Source of the DNA: CADEFF01 sp964569315
Lineage (GTDB): Bacteria > Pseudomonadota > Alphaproteobacteria > Dongiales > Dongiaceae
Assembly: GCA_964569315.1 (NCBI GenBank)
Contig: CAZMUZ010000150.1
Span: 1 to 7,710, forward strand
Direction: 5' to 3'
Length of the DNA stretch: 7,710 nucleotides
The notes below the pieces were generated by a model that was given only the letters and a program-made list of their open reading frames with translations, was not told the origin of the DNA and made no database searches. The first letter of the stretch is position 1. Each line of letters begins with the position of its first letter. The position numbers and the translations under genes are program-made. This document shows positions 5,511 to 7,710 of this stretch, piece by piece.

Positions 5511-6005
5511 CTAGTTCGCGGCCTTCAGCGAGAGGATGCCGATGCCGGCCGCGACGTTGATACCCTCGATGCCTTCGACGCTGAGCGGCTGGAGGACGAT
5601 CGTGTCGTTGCTGCCGCCGATCAGCGCATTGGCGCCGATGCCGACGCCGAGCGCGGCCGCGGCGGTGCCGCCGGCATAGTCGCCGGCAAGCGCCCCCGGC
5701 CCCACATCGGCCGTCGGCGCGATCACGCCCCACAGCATCACGCTGTTCTCCTGATAGCCGATATCGACGCCATATTTCTTGATCTCGCCGACATAGCGAT
5801 CGACGCGCTTGCCGTCCGGCGAGTAGGTGCAGGAGATGTCGCGCGAAGAGCCGAAAATGAAACTCGTGCCGCCGGCCACGTCGCAGCGCAGGAACCCCGC
5901 CTTGACGCCGCCCTCAGCGGCCGAAGCCGGCGCCGTGGCGCCGAGGCAGGCAGCAGCCAGGCCCAAGGCCGAGAAAACCGTCAAAGTCTTGAGAAGTCGC
6001 TTCAT
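5511..6005 (-). CDS. Exported DUF992-type protein
   Basis: This 164-residue protein matches, from memory, the DUF992 family found mainly in Rhizobiales; its function is unknown. It starts with a Sec signal peptide: basic MKRLLK, a hydrophobic core to about residue 20, and likely cleavage after ATAPASA near residue 29. The mature part shows the family pattern: VKAGFLRCDVAGG (34-46), FGSSRDISCTYSPDG, VDRYVGEIKKYGVDIGY, a Gly/Ala-rich middle (GALAGDYAGGTAAAALGVGIGANALIGG) and the ending LQPLSVEGIEGINVAAGIGI. Two cysteines, in LRCDV and ISCTY, could form a disulfide in the periplasm. The start is supported by AGAGGA 9 bases before the ATG. It appears to be a single-gene unit with its own terminator; neighbours give no clue to its role. 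Family call is fairly sure. Confidence 0.87.
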   Translation of the reverse strand: MKRLLKTLTVFSALGLAAACLGATAPASAAEGGVKAGFLRCDVAGGTSFIFGSSRDISCTYSPDGKRVDRYVGEIKKYGVDIGYQENSVMLWGVIAPTADVGPGALAGDYAGGTAAAALGVGIGANALIGGSNDTIVLQPLSVEGIEGINVAAGIGILSLKAAN

Positions 6006-6014
6006 GTCGTTTCA

Positions 6015-6020
6015 TCCTCT
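6015..6020 (-). promoter_or_regulatory. Shine-Dalgarno site of the DUF992 gene
   Basis: AGAGGA on the minus strand ends 9 bases before the ATG at 6005, fixing the start at the beginning of a clear signal peptide. Confidence 0.6.
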
Positions 6021-6238
6021 GAAAGGGAAACTCGTCTTGAGGCGTTCCCGGCAGCGGTTTCCCGGGGCTCGAACGGCGATTCCGCTATGGGTTGCGAAGC
6101 AAGCGAATGCCCGCCTTGAACCCATCATAGAATGGGCGGGTTGCTTCCCTCAATGAACGGCGACGGTGCCGCTTGGTTCCCCGCGGGAATCTGCCATTTC
6201 TCCCCGAGAAGGGGATGGGGCGGAGGCAGGACCCGCCG

Positions 6239-7033
6239 TCATGCGCGCAACAGCAACCGCTGCGCCGCCGCCGCAAAGACCCGGCCGAGTCGCTCCGCCC
6301 ATTCTGCCTGTCCCGCCGGCGAAAGAATCAGATCCTGCCGGATCTCGATCTCGATATGCGGGATGCCGCGGCGCTCGCCATGGAAGGGGATGGTGTAGTC
6401 GGTCTGGTCGGTGAGCCGATAGGGCTCGTTATCGCCGACCGCGAGCGCCGTGCCGTCGGCGAGGCGCTCCGCGCCGAGCAGCTCGAACAGGAGGTCGGCG
6501 AACCGCCGGTCGCGGTTATAGAGCAGGCCCGCATGCCAGCGCCGCGCATCGCCCTTGTAGCTCGGGGTGAAGCTGTGGAGCGCCACCAGGATGGTCGGCC
6601 GCTTCCGGCGCTCGCGCTCGTCGAGCATCCGGGCGATGCTGTCGTGATAGGGCTGCCACACGCCGGCACGCCGCCGCGCGATCGCCGCCGCGCCCAGATC
6701 GCGATTGCCGGGAATGTCGGTAAGCTCGCTTCGTGCCGGCGCGAAATCCGGCGCCTCCGGCGGCCGGTTGCAGTCGGCCACGAGCCGCGAATAGATCTGG
6801 CGGACGAGCGTGGCGTCGAACCGCTCGGAAAGCCGTCGGGCCACGCCGGCGATCCCGATATCCCAGGCGATATGTCGTTCGCGTTCCGTCGCCGGGAGGC
6901 CGAGGTCGCCGAGCGCGCGCGGCAGCAGCCGTCCCGCATGGTCGCCGGTGAAGAAGAACTCGGAACCGCCCTCGGCGCGGTGGATCGCGACCGGATCGGG
7001 TTCGTCCGGCTCGAGCAGCGGGGGAAGCGTCAT
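6239..7033 (-). CDS. N-formylglutamate amidohydrolase family protein
   Basis: This 264-residue cytoplasmic protein carries the conserved blocks of the N-formylglutamate amidohydrolase family (HutG-like fold, Pfam PF05013): TGDHAGRLLPRALG (29-42), RHIAWDIG (53-60), YSRLVADCNRP (81-91), IPGN (107-110), LHSFTP (152-157), GDNEPY (200-205), DYTIPFHGE (212-220) and HIEIEIRQDL (226-235). The Asp/His of DHAG and the conserved His and Glu residues are the expected metal and catalytic positions. The family reaction releases formate from N-formyl-L-glutamate in histidine breakdown, but no other hut gene is nearby, so another N-acyl substrate is possible. An ATG at 7150 would add 39 Arg-rich residues. 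I prefer the ATG at 7033, because the family pattern starts directly after it (LLEPDEPDPVAIHRAEG), although no good ribosome site is visible there. It lies behind the PPTase gene on the same strand, probably in one transcript. Confidence 0.88.
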   Translation of the reverse strand: MTLPPLLEPDEPDPVAIHRAEGGSEFFFTGDHAGRLLPRALGDLGLPATERERHIAWDIGIAGVARRLSERFDATLVRQIYSRLVADCNRPPEAPDFAPARSELTDIPGNRDLGAAAIARRRAGVWQPYHDSIARMLDERERRKRPTILVALHSFTPSYKGDARRWHAGLLYNRDRRFADLLFELLGAERLADGTALAVGDNEPYRLTDQTDYTIPFHGERRGIPHIEIEIRQDLILSPAGQAEWAERLGRVFAAAAQRLLLRA

Positions 7034-7153
7034 GGCGTCGGAGAGGTTGCGGTTGCGGGGGGCCCCAAGTCTAGCCCAGTCCGATCGCCTCGCCACCCAT
7101 GATCGGCCGCCCAGGCGCCGCCCGAAAGGAGACCGCGCGACGTCGCTCATGCA

Positions 7154-7710
7154 TCATTCGCCGACCCATTCGAAGAGCCGCGTATCGGAGAGGGTAGCGG
7201 GGACGGCCAGCGTGCCGACATGGCCGGGTTCGAGCGGCAGCGGCACCAGCCGCCAGTCGCGCGTGCCGGGCCAGTCCGCTTCATAGCGAAGCGGGCCGGG
7301 GGCTTCCCCCGGCAGCGCGCCGACGACGAAGCTCGCGAGCGGGATGCGCAAGCCGAGCCCGACCGCTTTCACCAGCGCTTCCTTCCGTGTCCAGACCGCG
7401 AAGAAGGCGGCGGGCTGTTGCTCGGGCGACAGCGATTCCAGCTTCCGGACCTCCTCCGGGTGGAAATAGCGGCGGGCGATGCGGAGGTCGGCGCGCTCGG
7501 GACGCAGCGCCTCCAGATCGACGCCGATCTCGCCCGTCCGCGCGATGGCGATGAGGGCCGTGCCGCCCGATTCCGAGCCGTTGAAAGCGATCTCGGCCGG
7601 GGCCAGCCGCGGCTTGCCATAGCGGTCGGGGGCGATGGCGAGTTCGGCGGCGGGCCTGTCCAGATAGGCGGCGAGGAGACGGCGCTGGAATCCGTGCTCG
7701 ACGATGAAGC
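7154..7710 (-). CDS. 4'-phosphopantetheinyl transferase, Sfp type (5' end beyond window)
   Basis: The minus-strand frame is open from the right edge (first whole codon at 7708) to a TGA at 7154, giving 184 visible residues. That is most of an Sfp/HetI/AcpT-type enzyme, lacking roughly the first 40-70 residues. These enzymes move the phosphopantetheine arm of CoA onto carrier proteins. Visible motifs are the DRYGKPRL block (28-35), IGVDLE (61-66; Mg-binding Asp64 and Glu66), RRYFHPEE (79-86) and WTRKEALVKAVGLGL (106-120; the W-KEA-K signature, Lys109, Glu110, Lys114). The usual F-N-x-S-H-S motif, whose His contacts CoA, reads FNGSES (42-47), with Glu46 in the His position. The carrier protein served (fatty acid, polyketide, peptide or lysine pathway) cannot be told, since no such gene is in view. 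The short spacing to the next gene suggests co-transcription. Confidence 0.87.
   Translation of the reverse strand, partial: FIVEHGFQRRLLAAYLDRPAAELAIAPDRYGKPRLAPAEIAFNGSESGGTALIAIARTGEIGVDLEALRPERADLRIARRYFHPEEVRKLESLSPEQQPAAFFAVWTRKEALVKAVGLGLRIPLASFVVGALPGEAPGPLRYEADWPGTRDWRLVPLPLEPGHVGTLAVPATLSDTRLFEWVGE

Noticed and set aside
6104..6140. Bulged inverted repeat CCCGCC...CCCAT / ATGGGCGGG upstream of the DUF992 gene
   Set aside because: The arms pair only with a 7-base interruption, there is no T-tract, and it matches no known operator, so I do not call a function.
6180..6238. Possible terminator (TCCCC-TTCTC-GGGGA on the minus strand) after the formylglutamate hydrolase gene
   Set aside because: The stem is only 5 bp and no run of T follows, so it is not supportable as a terminator.

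Overview
The window is GC-rich (G/C strongly favoured at third codon positions) and its genes look alphaproteobacterial, most likely Hyphomicrobiales/Rhizobiales. The exported DUF992-type protein and an intergenic inverted repeat of the 'CTCGGG-CTTGA-CCCGAG' style point the same way. The species cannot be named from this sequence. Codon use looks uniform, and there is no transposase, integrase, tRNA, rRNA or CRISPR array.

Layout from left to right. (1) Bases 1-698, minus: an unrecognised polytopic membrane protein, cut by the window edge, with a candidate promoter at 766-794. (2) Bases 699-1114: non-coding divergent spacer. (3) Bases 1115-3899, plus: a two-gene operon of an HpaB-family flavin-dependent monooxygenase and an M20-family zinc deacylase, about 10 bases apart. 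The second gene ends in a 3 x 21-base tandem repeat. (4) Bases 3976-4103: an inverted-repeat element between convergent genes. (5) Bases 4174-5094, minus: a cytoplasmic NodB-fold (CE4) hydrolase of the HpPgdA/cyclic-imidase/PuuE type, probably with a TTG start. (6) Bases 5095-5510: a decayed fragment resembling the end of a DUF1772 protein, plus the terminator of the next gene. (7) Bases 5511-6005, minus: an exported DUF992-type protein. (8) Bases 6239-7033, minus: an N-formylglutamate amidohydrolase-family enzyme. (9) Bases 7154-7710, minus: the C-terminal part of an Sfp-type phosphopantetheinyl transferase, cut by the right edge.

How the genes may work together: the monooxygenase, the M20 deacylase and the CE4 C-N hydrolase form a plausible small catabolic module. 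It would hydroxylate a ring and then hydrolyse amide or imide bonds, as expected for an N-heterocycle, cyclic imide or N-acyl aromatic. This is inference from families and proximity, and no substrate can be read from the sequence. The most unusual molecular details are an apparent Tyr/His exchange in the active-site triad of the monooxygenase, loss of the usual last zinc-ligand His in the M20 enzyme, and a Glu in place of the usual His in the PPTase N-x-S-H-S motif. The PPTase and formylglutamate hydrolase genes may be co-transcribed, but nothing links their functions to the module.
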